A stretch of 64,000 bases of DNA, taken from JAGLON01 sp041394985. Its GTDB lineage: Bacteria > Zixibacteria > MSB-5A5 > GN15 > JAAZOE01. Within the stretch, counting starts at the first letter, position 1. Each line of letters opens with the position of its first letter. Below, in pieces: positions 25,212 through 34,419 of the stretch. The stretch covers positions 2,914,001 through 2,978,000 of the forward strand of contig JAWLBI010000001.1 in the NCBI GenBank assembly GCA_041394985.1, written 5' to 3'. The notes beneath the pieces are model-generated. The model did no database searches. It worked only from the letters and a program-made list of their open reading frames with translations, and was not told the DNA's origin. The translations under genes and the position numbers were made by a program.

Positions 25212-27374
25212 TTATTGTTGAGAGCCGGTAAACGGATCGAAATCGGCCCCCTTGGCTCGTTCTATGGATATTACGCCTTTAACTTTGCGAATCTTTGACA
25301 TAACCCGGTTCAAATGAGACAGGTTTTTAATTTCGACAATGAAAGCTCCGGAGACCGGAGCGCCTTTGCCGGAAATTTCCGCGCCGCGGACATCGCCGTC
25401 ACTGTCGGCAATCGCCTGCGTGATATCGCGGAGCATGTTTTTACGGCCTTCCAGCAGGATATCCAGTCGCACGATAAAGGCCTGGTCTTTGGCGACATCC
25501 CATTCGACATCGATCATGCGTTCGGCGTCTTTAGCCAGTTCCAGCGCCGTCATACAGTCGGCGCGATGAATTGTGATGCCTCTTCCCCTTGTGATAAATC
25601 CGGTGATCTTCTCGCCCGGCACCGGCTGACAGCATCCGGCGAAGCGGAACATCATGCTGCCCATCCCCTGGATTTTGATCCCCTTGCCGCCACGGGCCGT
25701 ATCGATGAATCGTTTGACAAGCGAGGGTTTGGATTCCTCTTCCTCTTTGTCGGGACTGATTTTGGTAACGACTTGTTGGGCCGACAGGGTACCGTTCCCG
25801 ATAGCCGCATACATGCCGTCCAATGAGGTAAAACTCAGTCCCTGTGCGATATCGAGCAAATCGATTGGCGGCGGCAAAACCAGGCGGACTTTTTTCAATT
25901 CGCGGTCGAGGATTTCCTGCCCGAGGCTGATCGATTGCTCATAGCCCTGCTGTTTCAGCCAGCGTTTGATTTTCGAGCGGGCGCGGGAAGTGCGAGCCAG
26001 CCGGAGCCAGTCGTGAGACGGCTTCTGATTGGGCGAGGTCATGATGGCCACTTCGTCACCCGAATTGAGTTTCGTACCCAACGGGACCATTTTGCCGTTT
26101 ATTTTCGTGCCGGTTGTTTTCAGACCGACATCGGTGTGAATAGCAAATGCGAAGTCAAGGGCCGTAGAACCGGCCGGCAAATGCACGAGGTCGCCTCGGG
26201 GTGTATAAACGTAGACATCTTCCTGTAACAAGTCGATCTTGAGGTATTCTAAAAATTCGGACGGATTAGTCATGTCCTTTTGCCAGTCGAGCACCTCGCG
26301 CAGCCAGCTCATCTGGCGGTCGGCCTCGTCCATCTGCTGGCGACCTTCTTTATACAACCAATGCGCGGCGATACCGTATTCGGCGATATGGTGCATAGCA
26401 TGGGTGCGAATCTGGATTTCGAGCATCCGCTCGTTGGGGCCGAAGACGGTCGTGTGCAGGGACTGATAGCCGTTCGGCTTGGGATTCGCGATATAGTCAT
26501 GGAAGCGGTTCGGCACCGGCTTCCAGAGGGTGTGAATGACGCCGAGAACATGATAACATTCGCGTTTGTTGGATACGAGAATCCTGATGGCCAGCAGGTC
26601 ATAGATTTCCTCGAGCGGAAGGGAGCGCAGGCGCATCTTGCGATTGATGCTGTCGAGGTGTTTGGCGCGGCCCTGGATGGAAACCTTCATGCCTTCGTTA
26701 ACGAGGGCTTTTTTAATCGGGCGCGTGACCATTTCAATGTATTGTTCGCGCTCGGTGCGGGTCATTTCGACTTTTTTCGATAAATCCGAATAGATATCCG
26801 GTTCGAGGTATTTAAAGCAAAGATCTTCAAGTTCCGTCTTAATTTTGGCGATACCGAAGCGGTGCGCCAGCGGAGCATAAACCTCGCGGGTCTCTCTCGC
26901 AATACGGCGCTGTTTATCCGGCTTTACATACTGGAGGGTGCGCATGTTGTGGAGGCGGTCGGCCAGTTTGATCAGGATGACGCGAATATCGCGGGCCATC
27001 GAGATAAGCATCTTGCGGAAGTATTCGACCTGCTGTTCTTCCTTGGATTTGAACTTGACCTGTCCCAGTTTAGTGACGCCGTCAACCAGCAGAGCGATTT
27101 CCTCGCCAAATTCCTTTTTAATCTGGTCGAACGTGACGTCGGTATCCTCGACGATATCATGAATCAGTCCTGCGGCGATGGTGGTTGAATCGAGATGCTG
27201 TTCGGCGAGAATGAAAGCGACTTCCAGGCAATGGGTCACGTACGGTTCACCGGATTCCCGCATCTGCCCGGCGTGTGACTTATCGGAAAACTCATATGCC
27301 TTGCGAATCAACGGGATGTTGACGTTGGCATTGAACGCCTCGATCTGAATAATAAACTGGGCCAGATTCAACAT
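25212..27374 (-). CDS. relA/spoT: Bifunctional (p)ppGpp synthetase/hydrolase
   Basis: 720 residues, the full length of RelA/SpoT enzymes. The hydrolase domain has the metal site H48 and HDIVED (72-77), intact, so breakdown of (p)ppGpp should occur. The synthetase domain has DLLAIRILVSNKRECY and RFHDYIANPKPNGYQSLHT, also intact. TGS (VYTPRGDLVHLPAGSTALDFAFAIHTDVG) and the zinc/ACT domains (FAGCCQPVPGEKITGFITRG) follow. It controls the stringent response. It begins ten bases after the last glycosyltransferase gene, an unusual position for spoT. Confidence 0.95.
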   Translation of the reverse strand: MLNLAQFIIQIEAFNANVNIPLIRKAYEFSDKSHAGQMRESGEPYVTHCLEVAFILAEQHLDSTTIAAGLIHDIVEDTDVTFDQIKKEFGEEIALLVDGVTKLGQVKFKSKEEQQVEYFRKMLISMARDIRVILIKLADRLHNMRTLQYVKPDKQRRIARETREVYAPLAHRFGIAKIKTELEDLCFKYLEPDIYSDLSKKVEMTRTEREQYIEMVTRPIKKALVNEGMKVSIQGRAKHLDSINRKMRLRSLPLEEIYDLLAIRILVSNKRECYHVLGVIHTLWKPVPNRFHDYIANPKPNGYQSLHTTVFGPNERMLEIQIRTHAMHHIAEYGIAAHWLYKEGRQQMDEADRQMSWLREVLDWQKDMTNPSEFLEYLKIDLLQEDVYVYTPRGDLVHLPAGSTALDFAFAIHTDVGLKTTGTKINGKMVPLGTKLNSGDEVAIMTSPNQKPSHDWLRLARTSRARSKIKRWLKQQGYEQSISLGQEILDRELKKVRLVLPPPIDLLDIAQGLSFTSLDGMYAAIGNGTLSAQQVVTKISPDKEEEESKPSLVKRFIDTARGGKGIKIQGMGSMMFRFAGCCQPVPGEKITGFITRGRGITIHRADCMTALELAKDAERMIDVEWDVAKDQAFIVRLDILLEGRKNMLRDITQAIADSDGDVRGAEISGKGAPVSGAFIVEIKNLSHLNRVMSKIRKVKGVISIERAKGADFDPFTGSQQ

Positions 27375-27383
27375 AATTGCAAC

Positions 27384-28481
27384 TTATACGCGAATTCCGT
27401 TTGAGACAAGCACACTATTGTATACATCGACGGTTTTTCGGCACAATTCAGCCATGTTGAAATGCCCGGCCAGTCGGACAGCATTTTCGGACATTGTCGA
27501 ATACAGTTCCTCATCGGTCAATAAAGAGGTCAGTGCGGTCGCGAAAGAACTTGTATCTCCCGGCGGACACAGGTAGCCGTTAACGCCGTTGTCGATGATT
27601 TCCGGGATCCCTCCGACATTGGACACGACGGCCGGGAGACCGCAGGCGGTGGCCTCGATGACGGAGTTATTCAACCCCTCGCTCGTCGAAGTCAGGAGAA
27701 ACGCCCTGCACAGCTTCAAAATCGGCGCCATCGGTTCATGATGACCGAGAAGAAAGGCATTCTTGATTCCCTGACCGGATATGAGCGATTCCAGAGCCGG
27801 GCGCTCAGGGCCTTCCCCGAGAACAACCAGAGCAACATCGGGAAACTTTACACGAAGTGAGGCAATAGTCTGAATTGCCGTCGGGAAATCCTTTTCGGAG
27901 GTCAGAGCTCCCGCAGTTGCAATCAGGCGTGGGAATCTTTCCAGAATAGGATTAATAACAGTAGCATCCGGTTCGATGTTTTGAATCCCATCGATATCGA
28001 TAGCCGAATGGATGGTAGTGATTTTGCTTTGGTCGATGCCATGCCGAGCGAGGACGTCCGAGGCGGCATGACTGACGGCGATATACTTATCAACGTGTCT
28101 GCGATATTTGAATCGCGAACTCAGACTGCTTGACGGCGGGAAAACGACCCGGCGGCTGACGATCAGCTTAAGGTGAGGACACGCCTTTTTCAAAGTGATG
28201 CCGATACTGTGCGCCTCGGAATCATGCGCATGGATGATATTCACCGGATTGTTGTGAATGAAATCAATGAGGCGTCCGGGAAAAAAGTGGCGGGCGAAGT
28301 TATTATTCCAGAGTTTGATTTTGGGAATGCCGTTCAGGCGATCGAATAGTGGGCTCGCACCCGGCACCGCCAGTGCCTGCTGTATTCCGGCCTGATTCAG
28401 GTGATAGATGAGCTGCATCAATTGCCGCTGGCCGCCTCGAAAGCTTTCGCCGGTATCTATGTGGAGGAGTTCCGGATTCAC
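27384..28481 (-). CDS. GT4-family glycosyltransferase
   Basis: 365 residues with the GT-B two-domain layout. The N-terminal half has the GESFRGGQRQLMQLIYHLN acceptor-side loop and HAHDSEAHSIG. The nucleotide-sugar half has LVVLGEGPERPALE, then LLTSTSEGLNNSVIEATACGLPAVVSNVGGIPEI, containing the GT4 acidic pair region. It probably adds a sugar to the LPS core in the cytoplasm. Fourth glycosyltransferase of the msbA cluster. Confidence 0.87.
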   Translation of the reverse strand: MNPELLHIDTGESFRGGQRQLMQLIYHLNQAGIQQALAVPGASPLFDRLNGIPKIKLWNNNFARHFFPGRLIDFIHNNPVNIIHAHDSEAHSIGITLKKACPHLKLIVSRRVVFPPSSSLSSRFKYRRHVDKYIAVSHAASDVLARHGIDQSKITTIHSAIDIDGIQNIEPDATVINPILERFPRLIATAGALTSEKDFPTAIQTIASLRVKFPDVALVVLGEGPERPALESLISGQGIKNAFLLGHHEPMAPILKLCRAFLLTSTSEGLNNSVIEATACGLPAVVSNVGGIPEIIDNGVNGYLCPPGDTSSFATALTSLLTDEELYSTMSENAVRLAGHFNMAELCRKTVDVYNSVLVSNGIRV

Positions 28482-28488
28482 GATAACG

Positions 28489-29247
28489 CTACTTATTCCT
28501 CGCGGCTTCTTGTCGCATCAGCCGCAATTTCGCGTATTTGAGCAGCGTGCCGGTGGATGTCAGATAGGCAATGAGGAATCCTTCCCAGCCGTCCTTCCAC
28601 CCTCGCTGGAGTATATATTTTCGCAAAAATGAAACAGGAGCCTTGAGAGCCGCCGTATATGGCGAAACATCTCTCCCTTTTTTGAATAGTTCCGCTGCAC
28701 CGAGTGACGAGTAATTATCCATCTTGTGCATGTAGTCTTCCAACGATGGATAAGAATAATGCATCAACGCGTTGTGCAGTTTCCCGGTCGCGCCTTCGAC
28801 CTCGACTTTTTCATGCACTAATGCCTCGGTAAAGCACCCGGCGTCCTTTTTGAACAATCGCAGAACATAGTCGGGGTACCAGCCGGAATAGAGAATCCAG
28901 CGGCCGAGGAACTGCGTTTTACGAGGCAGAAAATAGCCGCAGAATTCGGGATTCCCCTCGAGGAGTTGCAGGATTTCATTCTTGAGTGTGAAGGTAACTT
29001 CCTCGTCGGCGTCGATGGAGAGAATCCAGTCGCCGGAGGCCTGTTCGAGCGCATACTGCTTGGCAGGACCGAAGCCTTTCCATTCCGGATTGAAGATTTT
29101 CGCATCGAATGACTTTGCGATCTCCACGGTCCGGTCCGTCGAATTGGAGTCGACGAGGATAATTTCATCGGTCCAGGCAACCGACCGAAGGCAGCGCTCG
29201 ATATTCGCTTCCTCGTTTTTCGTAATGATGATCGCCGATATGTTCAC
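28489..29247 (-). CDS. GT2-family glycosyltransferase, WaaE/KdtX-like
   Basis: 252 residues with a GT-A fold. ISAIIITKNEEANIERCLRSV at the start, VDSNSTDRTVEIAK with the nucleotide Asp, and the metal DxD-like SIDADEE near 78-84. Length and the FLPRKTQFLGRWILYSGWYPD stretch match the WaaE/KdtX beta-glucosyltransferase group that decorates the inner LPS core. It overlaps the GT9 stop by four bases. Confidence 0.88.
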   Translation of the reverse strand: MNISAIIITKNEEANIERCLRSVAWTDEIILVDSNSTDRTVEIAKSFDAKIFNPEWKGFGPAKQYALEQASGDWILSIDADEEVTFTLKNEILQLLEGNPEFCGYFLPRKTQFLGRWILYSGWYPDYVLRLFKKDAGCFTEALVHEKVEVEGATGKLHNALMHYSYPSLEDYMHKMDNYSSLGAAELFKKGRDVSPYTAALKAPVSFLRKYILQRGWKDGWEGFLIAYLTSTGTLLKYAKLRLMRQEAARNK

Positions 29248-30353
29248 GATTTCGCCTCCGCAGGAATGTGCTTAACCACTTCAGAATATACGGCATCGAC
29301 CTCGATATCGAAAATGTTATAGTCATTATTCGAGATAACCGTTCCGCCTTCCTGATTAAACGGTTTCCAGAGGCGAAAGTTCTTGCCGAATTGCGTATAC
29401 AGACCGACGACCGGAACTTTAAAGGATCGGGCGATATGCACCAGCGACGTATCCGGCGTAATGAGCAAATCAAGGCGGCTGAGGATGGCGGAGACTTCCA
29501 GCAGATTGAGCCCTTTGGGAATCAAGTGGACGCGGCCGGCGAATTGGGCGGTGAATTTTTCGGCGCGATCCCGCTCAGATGGGTCCGAGGAAACGATGAT
29601 GCGACAGTCCGGATATGCTCTCAGCAGTCGGTTTGCCAATTCGGTGTTTTTCTCGTCCTGCCAGACGCGAGTCGGCCGGCCGGCCGAAAGATTAAGCCCG
29701 ATTATTGGCGAGCCGGTATCGCCTGTAATCGAACCGATAAATTCATCCGCTCGCCTCCGATATTCCGGTCGTACCGTCGGCGGAATGTGTTTTTCGAGTA
29801 TATCTGTGTCAATACCGAGGGCAGTCAGGAGCTTAATCGTATTGTCAACGACGTGCGATTCATCCTCGGTCCGATACACATAGTTGAAATCATAGTATTC
29901 TCGGTGGCGGGTCTTCCCCAGCCCGATACGCCAGGCCGATGGCGAACTGTATTGCGTCAAGAACAGGGCTGTTACCGAATCATCGCAGATCATGTCGGCG
30001 ACAACGTCAATTTTGAGTTTTCGCACCTGCCGGAGCATCTTAAGGTCTGTGAAGAAATGCTTCGTATACAGGAAATTCTTTTCGATGACGGCATCTTCTT
30101 TAACGATGGCGATGTTCTTCGGTGAACTGATAGTGTAAATGCGAATGTGCGGATACAGTTTTTTCAGATTATGAAACACCGGCAGCGAAATCACCATATC
30201 ACCGAGTTTTTCCGGGCGGATAAACAGGACTGCCTTTATAGTTGCAGGATCAATCGTGGCGAAATCGCGGCCTTTTTTCAGATACAGGCGCGACAGTGCG
30301 AAGACGAACCGCTTGAAGCCATGCTCGAACATTTTCAGAAACGGCGTACTCAT
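29244..30353 (-). CDS. GT9-family glycosyltransferase (heptosyltransferase-like)
   Basis: 369 residues. AVLFIRPEKLGDMVISLPVFHNLKKLYP near 38-65 is the acceptor loop of GT9 enzymes; the second half has GLNLSAGRPTRVWQ and DLLITPDTSLVHIARSFKVPVVGLYTQFG, the ADP-heptose side. It likely adds heptose to the LPS inner core. Overlaps of four bases at both ends show tight coupling. Confidence 0.88.
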   Translation of the reverse strand: MSTPFLKMFEHGFKRFVFALSRLYLKKGRDFATIDPATIKAVLFIRPEKLGDMVISLPVFHNLKKLYPHIRIYTISSPKNIAIVKEDAVIEKNFLYTKHFFTDLKMLRQVRKLKIDVVADMICDDSVTALFLTQYSSPSAWRIGLGKTRHREYYDFNYVYRTEDESHVVDNTIKLLTALGIDTDILEKHIPPTVRPEYRRRADEFIGSITGDTGSPIIGLNLSAGRPTRVWQDEKNTELANRLLRAYPDCRIIVSSDPSERDRAEKFTAQFAGRVHLIPKGLNLLEVSAILSRLDLLITPDTSLVHIARSFKVPVVGLYTQFGKNFRLWKPFNQEGGTVISNNDYNIFDIEVDAVYSEVVKHIPAEAKS

Positions 30354-31471
30354 TCGCTCAGTTCCTGCTGTATCAGTTTTTCCAGTTTATCGATCATAGT
30401 CGCCTTGCGAAATCTCTTCCGGTATCGTTGAAATCCACCTTGCCCCAGTGTCTCCCGCAGGTTCGCATCAGTATACAACCGACTAATGGCATTTGTCAAA
30501 TCGGGCGGTGAGGCGGGAGAGACAAGGATTGCCGTCTCGCCATCGGCAACGACTTCAGGGATACCACCGACTTTGCAGGCGATTACCGGAAGTGAGGCCG
30601 CCATGGCCTCGACGAGCACAATGCCGAACGGTTCGATGATCGCCGGATGGACATAGATATCGGCGGAGAACACGACATCGCGGTGGTCATCGAGAAGGCC
30701 GCAGAAGATGAATTTCGATTCCATGCCTGCCTGTTTGATTTGTGTGCGGAGATCATCTTCCAAATCGCCGTCTCCAAGGAAAAGAAAATACAGGTCAGGA
30801 TACTTCTTAATTAATGGTCGCGCGGCCTCGATAAGATGGACATGCCCCTTTTGCGGAACAAAGCGTCCCGATGTGACGCAGATGACAGCGGTGTCCGGAA
30901 GATTGTACTTGGCGATAATCTTTTGGCGGCATGCCGCCTTGTCTTTTGTCCAGAACACTTCATCGATGCCGATGGGCAGGATTTCGAATATATCCGACTT
31001 GAGAAAACCAGAGGCGACGATTTCATCGCGGAGATGCTTCGATGGCACAATAGCCCGGTCAACGAACGGCGTCATCAGCAGTTTATGGGACAGCGATTTT
31101 TTGGCCAGATTAACGCCGGGCGTCCAGAATATTTTGTAGTTTTGCGCGAGTTTATGAGCCAGACCGGCAAGGCGGACATCTTTAACGAAGTTACACAGCA
31201 CCAATTCAATGGCATGTTTTTTTATCAATCCCGCGAGCGCCTTAATCGTGGCCGGATGAAAATCTCCCGAGATGGACAGCGGGTGCAAGTCGACATTGTC
31301 GTATTTATCGAGATGCCGCAAAAACTCCGAGTCTTCTCTCCCGGCAAAATGGATGGCATGCCCCCGGTCTGCAAGACCCAAACCGCACATTTCCATCCAA
31401 TGCTCGAGGCCTCCCCAGACGGCGGCATCGATGGAATTGAGAAAGAGGATGCGTCTAACGGCCGTTGCCAT
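30350..31471 (-). CDS. GT4-family glycosyltransferase
   Basis: 373 residues from ATG 31471, chosen because the family starts with RRILFLNS right after it; a frame-open ATG at 31516 would add residues with no homology. GT-B fold: AVWGGLEHWMEMCGLGLADRGH, then TSGRFVPQKGHVHLIEAARPL, then the C-terminal IIEPFGIVLVEAMAASLPVIACKVGGIPEV. The start overlaps the end of the msbA-like gene by 17 bases, so translation is probably coupled. Likely LPS core assembly. Confidence 0.86.
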   Translation of the reverse strand: MATAVRRILFLNSIDAAVWGGLEHWMEMCGLGLADRGHAIHFAGREDSEFLRHLDKYDNVDLHPLSISGDFHPATIKALAGLIKKHAIELVLCNFVKDVRLAGLAHKLAQNYKIFWTPGVNLAKKSLSHKLLMTPFVDRAIVPSKHLRDEIVASGFLKSDIFEILPIGIDEVFWTKDKAACRQKIIAKYNLPDTAVICVTSGRFVPQKGHVHLIEAARPLIKKYPDLYFLFLGDGDLEDDLRTQIKQAGMESKFIFCGLLDDHRDVVFSADIYVHPAIIEPFGIVLVEAMAASLPVIACKVGGIPEVVADGETAILVSPASPPDLTNAISRLYTDANLRETLGQGGFQRYRKRFRKATMIDKLEKLIQQELSE

Positions 31472-33380
31472 TTTCGAATTGCATCTGATACAGCCGGGCA
31501 TACAGGCCGCCTTCATCGAGAAGCGCCTGATGGGTTCCCTGCTGGACGATGCGTCCCTTTTCCATGACGAGGATATTATCGGCGGATGTGATGGTCGACA
31601 GGCGGTGCGCGATGACCAGTGTTGTGCGGCCCTTCATCAGCCGGTTGATGGCTTCCTGCACCTGCATCTCGGATTCCGTATCGAGCGATGAGGTCGCCTC
31701 GTCGAAGATTAAAATATCGGGGTCTTTCAAAAGCGAGCGGGCAATAGCGAGTCTCTGTCGCTGACCGCCCGAGAGCATCACGCCGCGGTTGCCGATTTGC
31801 GTGTTATATCCTTCCGGCAGCTGCATAATAAAATCATGCGCATTGGCCATCTTGGCCGCCTGAATCAGTTTGTCCTCTGCGACATCCTCGATACCGTATG
31901 CGATATTGTATTTGACGGTATCATTGAAGAGGAATGTCTCCTGCGTGACGATTCCAAGCAGATTTCGCAGGTCGCGGCTGGAGATGGTCTTGATGTCGAT
32001 GCCGTCGATCTTGATTGCGCCTTCGAGCGGGTCGTAGAATCTGGGCAGCAGATCGAAGAGAGTCGATTTTCCGGCGCCGCTGGGGCCGACCAGAGCCAAT
32101 ATCTCCCCTTTTTTCACCTCGAATGAGACATGATCGATGACCCGGTCGCCCGTATCATAGGCGAATACGATATCGCGATAATTGATGCGCTCTTTGAAGC
32201 CGGAGAACTTTTGTGGATTAACCGGTTCGATAACACGCGGCGGCGTTTCGAGCACCTCGAAGATGCGGCTGGCGGCGGCCATTCCCTCCTGAATTTTAAT
32301 ATGGATATTCGAGAGCGACTTGACCGGTTTAATCATCGAGAACATGGCAAACACGAAGAGAATAAAGTCCTCGGCAGCCAGAGTCGATTCGGCCGATAAG
32401 ATTTTCGTCCCGGCATACCAGAGGATAAACAGCCCGGCGGCAGTGGCCAGCATATCGTTAATAGGCGTCGCCAACATACGAACGCGCGCCATCTTGAGGA
32501 GCGCCTTGAAATAATTATCAGTGGCTTTGAAGAACTTTTTAATCTCGAATTTGTCCATCGCATAGGCCTTGACGATGCGAATATTCGAGACGTTTTCCTC
32601 GAGCACCGAATTGACGTCCGCCATACGCTCCTGTGTGCGGGCCGAATATTTGCGGAGTTTGCGGCCGACAGTATAGATGAACAGAAATATCAGAGGCAAA
32701 ACCAGCGCGGCAAACAAAGTCAGTTTCCAACTGATGATGATGAGAAAACCGGCGAATATCAGAACCGACAGCGAATCGGAAACGAGATGGTTGAAACCGA
32801 TATCGATAGTCTCGTTCAAAACGAGGACATCGTTCGTGACGCGCGAAATAAGCTGCCCGGTACGCGTCTTGTGGAAATAGGCCATTGACAACTTCTGATA
32901 TTGCTCGAAGAGCTGATTGCGGATATTCCTGATAAACGATTGCTGGACAAAGGCCATGAAAAAACCCTGGATATAGAGAAAGATGTTTTTGAACAGGGCA
33001 ATCAGGAGCGTCGCCCAGCACAGGCGCACGAGGGTGTCGGTCTTGCTGGGGCGGATGATGATCTCATCGACTTTGCCTTTTATCCAGAGCTTTACCTGTT
33101 CCGGAGTATCCATGATTTCCTGAAGGGCGCCGGCGGTCGAATCCGATGGCAATACCTCTACCTGTGCAGTTGGGGCATTCGGTAATGAGAGAGCCATCGA
33201 TGAGCCGCTGTCGGCCGAAAACAGAGTCGCCAGAAGCGGACCGATCATCCAGATGAGGGCGCCGGACAGGATCGCGAACATCATCGCAGAGAGCGATGAG
33301 ATGACCAGCCGGAACCAGTACGGCTTGATCAAACGCAGAGTTTTCAGGTACAAATTATCCATAAAGAGCAAACATAACAC
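31455..33380 (-). CDS. msbA: MsbA-like lipid A/LPS ABC exporter
   Basis: 641 residues: membrane domain with six spans (about 20-345) and ATPase domain (about 395-635). Visible motifs are Walker A GPSGAGKST, signature MLSGGQRQRLAIARSLL, Walker B ILIFDEATSSLD and the switch His in VIAHRLSTI. A roughly 65-residue loop between spans 1 and 2 is longer than in E. coli MsbA. Head of the glycosyltransferase run, which supports lipid A-core flipping. The start is ATG 33380 (GAGG nine bases before) or 33362. Confidence 0.88.
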   Translation of the reverse strand: MLCLLFMDNLYLKTLRLIKPYWFRLVISSLSAMMFAILSGALIWMIGPLLATLFSADSGSSMALSLPNAPTAQVEVLPSDSTAGALQEIMDTPEQVKLWIKGKVDEIIIRPSKTDTLVRLCWATLLIALFKNIFLYIQGFFMAFVQQSFIRNIRNQLFEQYQKLSMAYFHKTRTGQLISRVTNDVLVLNETIDIGFNHLVSDSLSVLIFAGFLIIISWKLTLFAALVLPLIFLFIYTVGRKLRKYSARTQERMADVNSVLEENVSNIRIVKAYAMDKFEIKKFFKATDNYFKALLKMARVRMLATPINDMLATAAGLFILWYAGTKILSAESTLAAEDFILFVFAMFSMIKPVKSLSNIHIKIQEGMAAASRIFEVLETPPRVIEPVNPQKFSGFKERINYRDIVFAYDTGDRVIDHVSFEVKKGEILALVGPSGAGKSTLFDLLPRFYDPLEGAIKIDGIDIKTISSRDLRNLLGIVTQETFLFNDTVKYNIAYGIEDVAEDKLIQAAKMANAHDFIMQLPEGYNTQIGNRGVMLSGGQRQRLAIARSLLKDPDILIFDEATSSLDTESEMQVQEAINRLMKGRTTLVIAHRLSTITSADNILVMEKGRIVQQGTHQALLDEGGLYARLYQMQFENGNGR

Positions 33381-33534
33381 ATGGCCTCGGCGCCGTCAAC
33401 GATGAGTTGACAATAAAAATAAGATGTTGGCCCACGGGGACATATATACGGTACACCACCCATTGGGTGGATTCTCCGGATTTTCCAGCTATGTTTTCCC
33501 ATCCGCGCTATTCTATCAAAATATCCATATCCCC

Positions 33535-33591
33535 GTCATTCTGAGGAGTTCGCCTGGGCGAACGACGTGAGAATCCGCTCTTGTCCCTTCG
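33535..33591 (+). repeat. GTCATT...AATC palindrome, family B (copy 2)
   Basis: Same outer arms and tail as copy 1 at 5639, but the inner palindrome is TTCGCCTGGGCGAA in place of GGCCTTCTTAGGCC. Confidence 0.82.
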
Positions 33592-33628
33592 TAGGTCAAT
33601 CCGCCTAGGCGGATTGTGGTCTTGACAT
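33591..33628 (+). repeat. GTAGGTC palindrome, family D (copy 3), with swapped core
   Basis: GTAGGTCAA at the left and TGGTCTTGACAT at the right match copy 2 (37261). The left arm is broken by TCCGCCTAGGCGGA, the same inner palindrome as in family A copy 4. Confidence 0.7.
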
Positions 33629-33631
33629 GCG

Positions 33632-33990
33632 CGAAGCGCAAACTATCACTTTCAATCCAATCCCGCTCCAGATTCCTATCACATCCCGTAAGTAAAAGGA
33701 GATTCTACCACTATGTCCAAAATCGCGAAAATGCCGAAAAAAATTTTTCCTATCCGAGGGATAACTCATTGTCCCTCAACGGCAAGTTATCCACAATTCA
33801 GCCCCCGAAACGATAACCGCCTGTATGACAAGCAGATAATAAATCACATGCAAAAATCACATTTATGTTACAGGACAACAACTTATCCCTCCATCGCAAT
33901 TGTTAGGAAATTGCATATCGGTACAAGAACAATATCAAAATTGTGTATTTGTGGCCTGAATTCTCCACAAAATGCATTCCATGGCACAGA
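33632..33990. other. AT-rich intergenic stretch
   Basis: No supported gene. A 130-codon frame from 33713 runs into the repeat unit and has no recognisable protein. One exact TTATCCACA (33787) is present but alone. Confidence 0.5.
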
Positions 33991-33992
33991 CG

Positions 33993-34182
33993 CCCCCCCT
34001 CCTTCCGGGCGTGTTGAAAAACCTATTACAAGCACGAGTCATTGCGAGCCCTTCTTAGGGCGTCGCAATCTCAGGATATTTGCGACAAGCACTTACGATT
34101 GATTTTTGCCTGTGTTCCTAAGGCGATACCTTTGGGAAATGACTTTTTCAACAAGCCCTTCCCAAGGAGGGGGCTGGGGGGT
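33993..34182. mobile_element. MITE-like unit with imperfect terminal inverted repeats
   Basis: The left end has CCCCCTCCTT then GGGCGTGTTGAAAAA. The right end reads the reverse complement of CCCCCTCCTTGGGAA then GGGCTTGTTGAAAAA. About 140 bp lie between, including family A copy 6. There is no open frame. No target duplication was identified with confidence. Confidence 0.45.
34038..34077 (+). repeat. GTCATT...AATC palindrome, family A (copy 6)
   Basis: Arms ATTGCGA / TCGCAAT, core CCCTTCTTAGGG; nested inside the MITE-like unit. Confidence 0.85.
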
Positions 34183-34240
34183 GGTTGATTAGTATTAATC
34201 AAATGTTGCGATGTTAGACTTCATCTACTCTTGCAGGCCT

Positions 34241-34290
34241 GTCATTCCCGAGAGTGAGTCTTCTTAGACGAGCGAGTCGGGAATCCAGAA
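34241..34290 (+). repeat. GTCATT...AATC palindrome, family C (copy 1)
   Basis: Arms ATTCCCGA / TCGGGAAT, inner core GTCTTCTTAGAC, tail CCAGA. The core type is shared with families A and B. Confidence 0.8.
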
Positions 34291-34315
34291 CATAAATCAA
34301 ACTTGTGCACGGCAG

Positions 34316-34336
34316 ATGTCCACATCTGTCGTTGAA
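34316..34336. repeat. Palindrome family F (copy 2)
   Basis: ACGGCAGATGT, CC, ACATCTGTCGT; the centre matches 1745-1770 while the outer bases differ. Confidence 0.6.
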
Positions 34337-34340
34337 TCCA

Positions 34341-34369
34341 TCTAGATTCCCGCCTGCGCGAGAATGACA
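34341..34369 (-). repeat. GTCATT...AATC palindrome, family C (copy 2)
   Basis: Short form without the long core: ATTCTCGC, GCAG, GCGGGAAT on the minus strand, one mismatch in the stem. Confidence 0.7.
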
Positions 34370-34387
34370 ATTCGAGCTATGCGCGAA

Positions 34388-34417
34388 TGTCGAAACCACA
34401 GGGGTTTCGACCTACAA
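34388..34417 (-). repeat. GTAGGTC palindrome, family D (copy 1)
   Basis: Minus strand: TTGTAG then GTCGAAACC / GGTTTCGAC around CCTGT. It ends three bases from the stop of the lipoprotein gene and may help end its mRNA. Confidence 0.75.
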
Positions 34418-34419
34418 AC

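Noticed and set aside
33787..33795. TTATCCACA as part of a replication origin
   Set aside because: Only one exact box; no cluster, no dnaA or dnaN, and no AT-rich unwinding array next to it.
33713..34102. 130-residue open frame
   Set aside because: It reads into the MITE-like unit and a family A palindrome and has no recognisable protein pattern.
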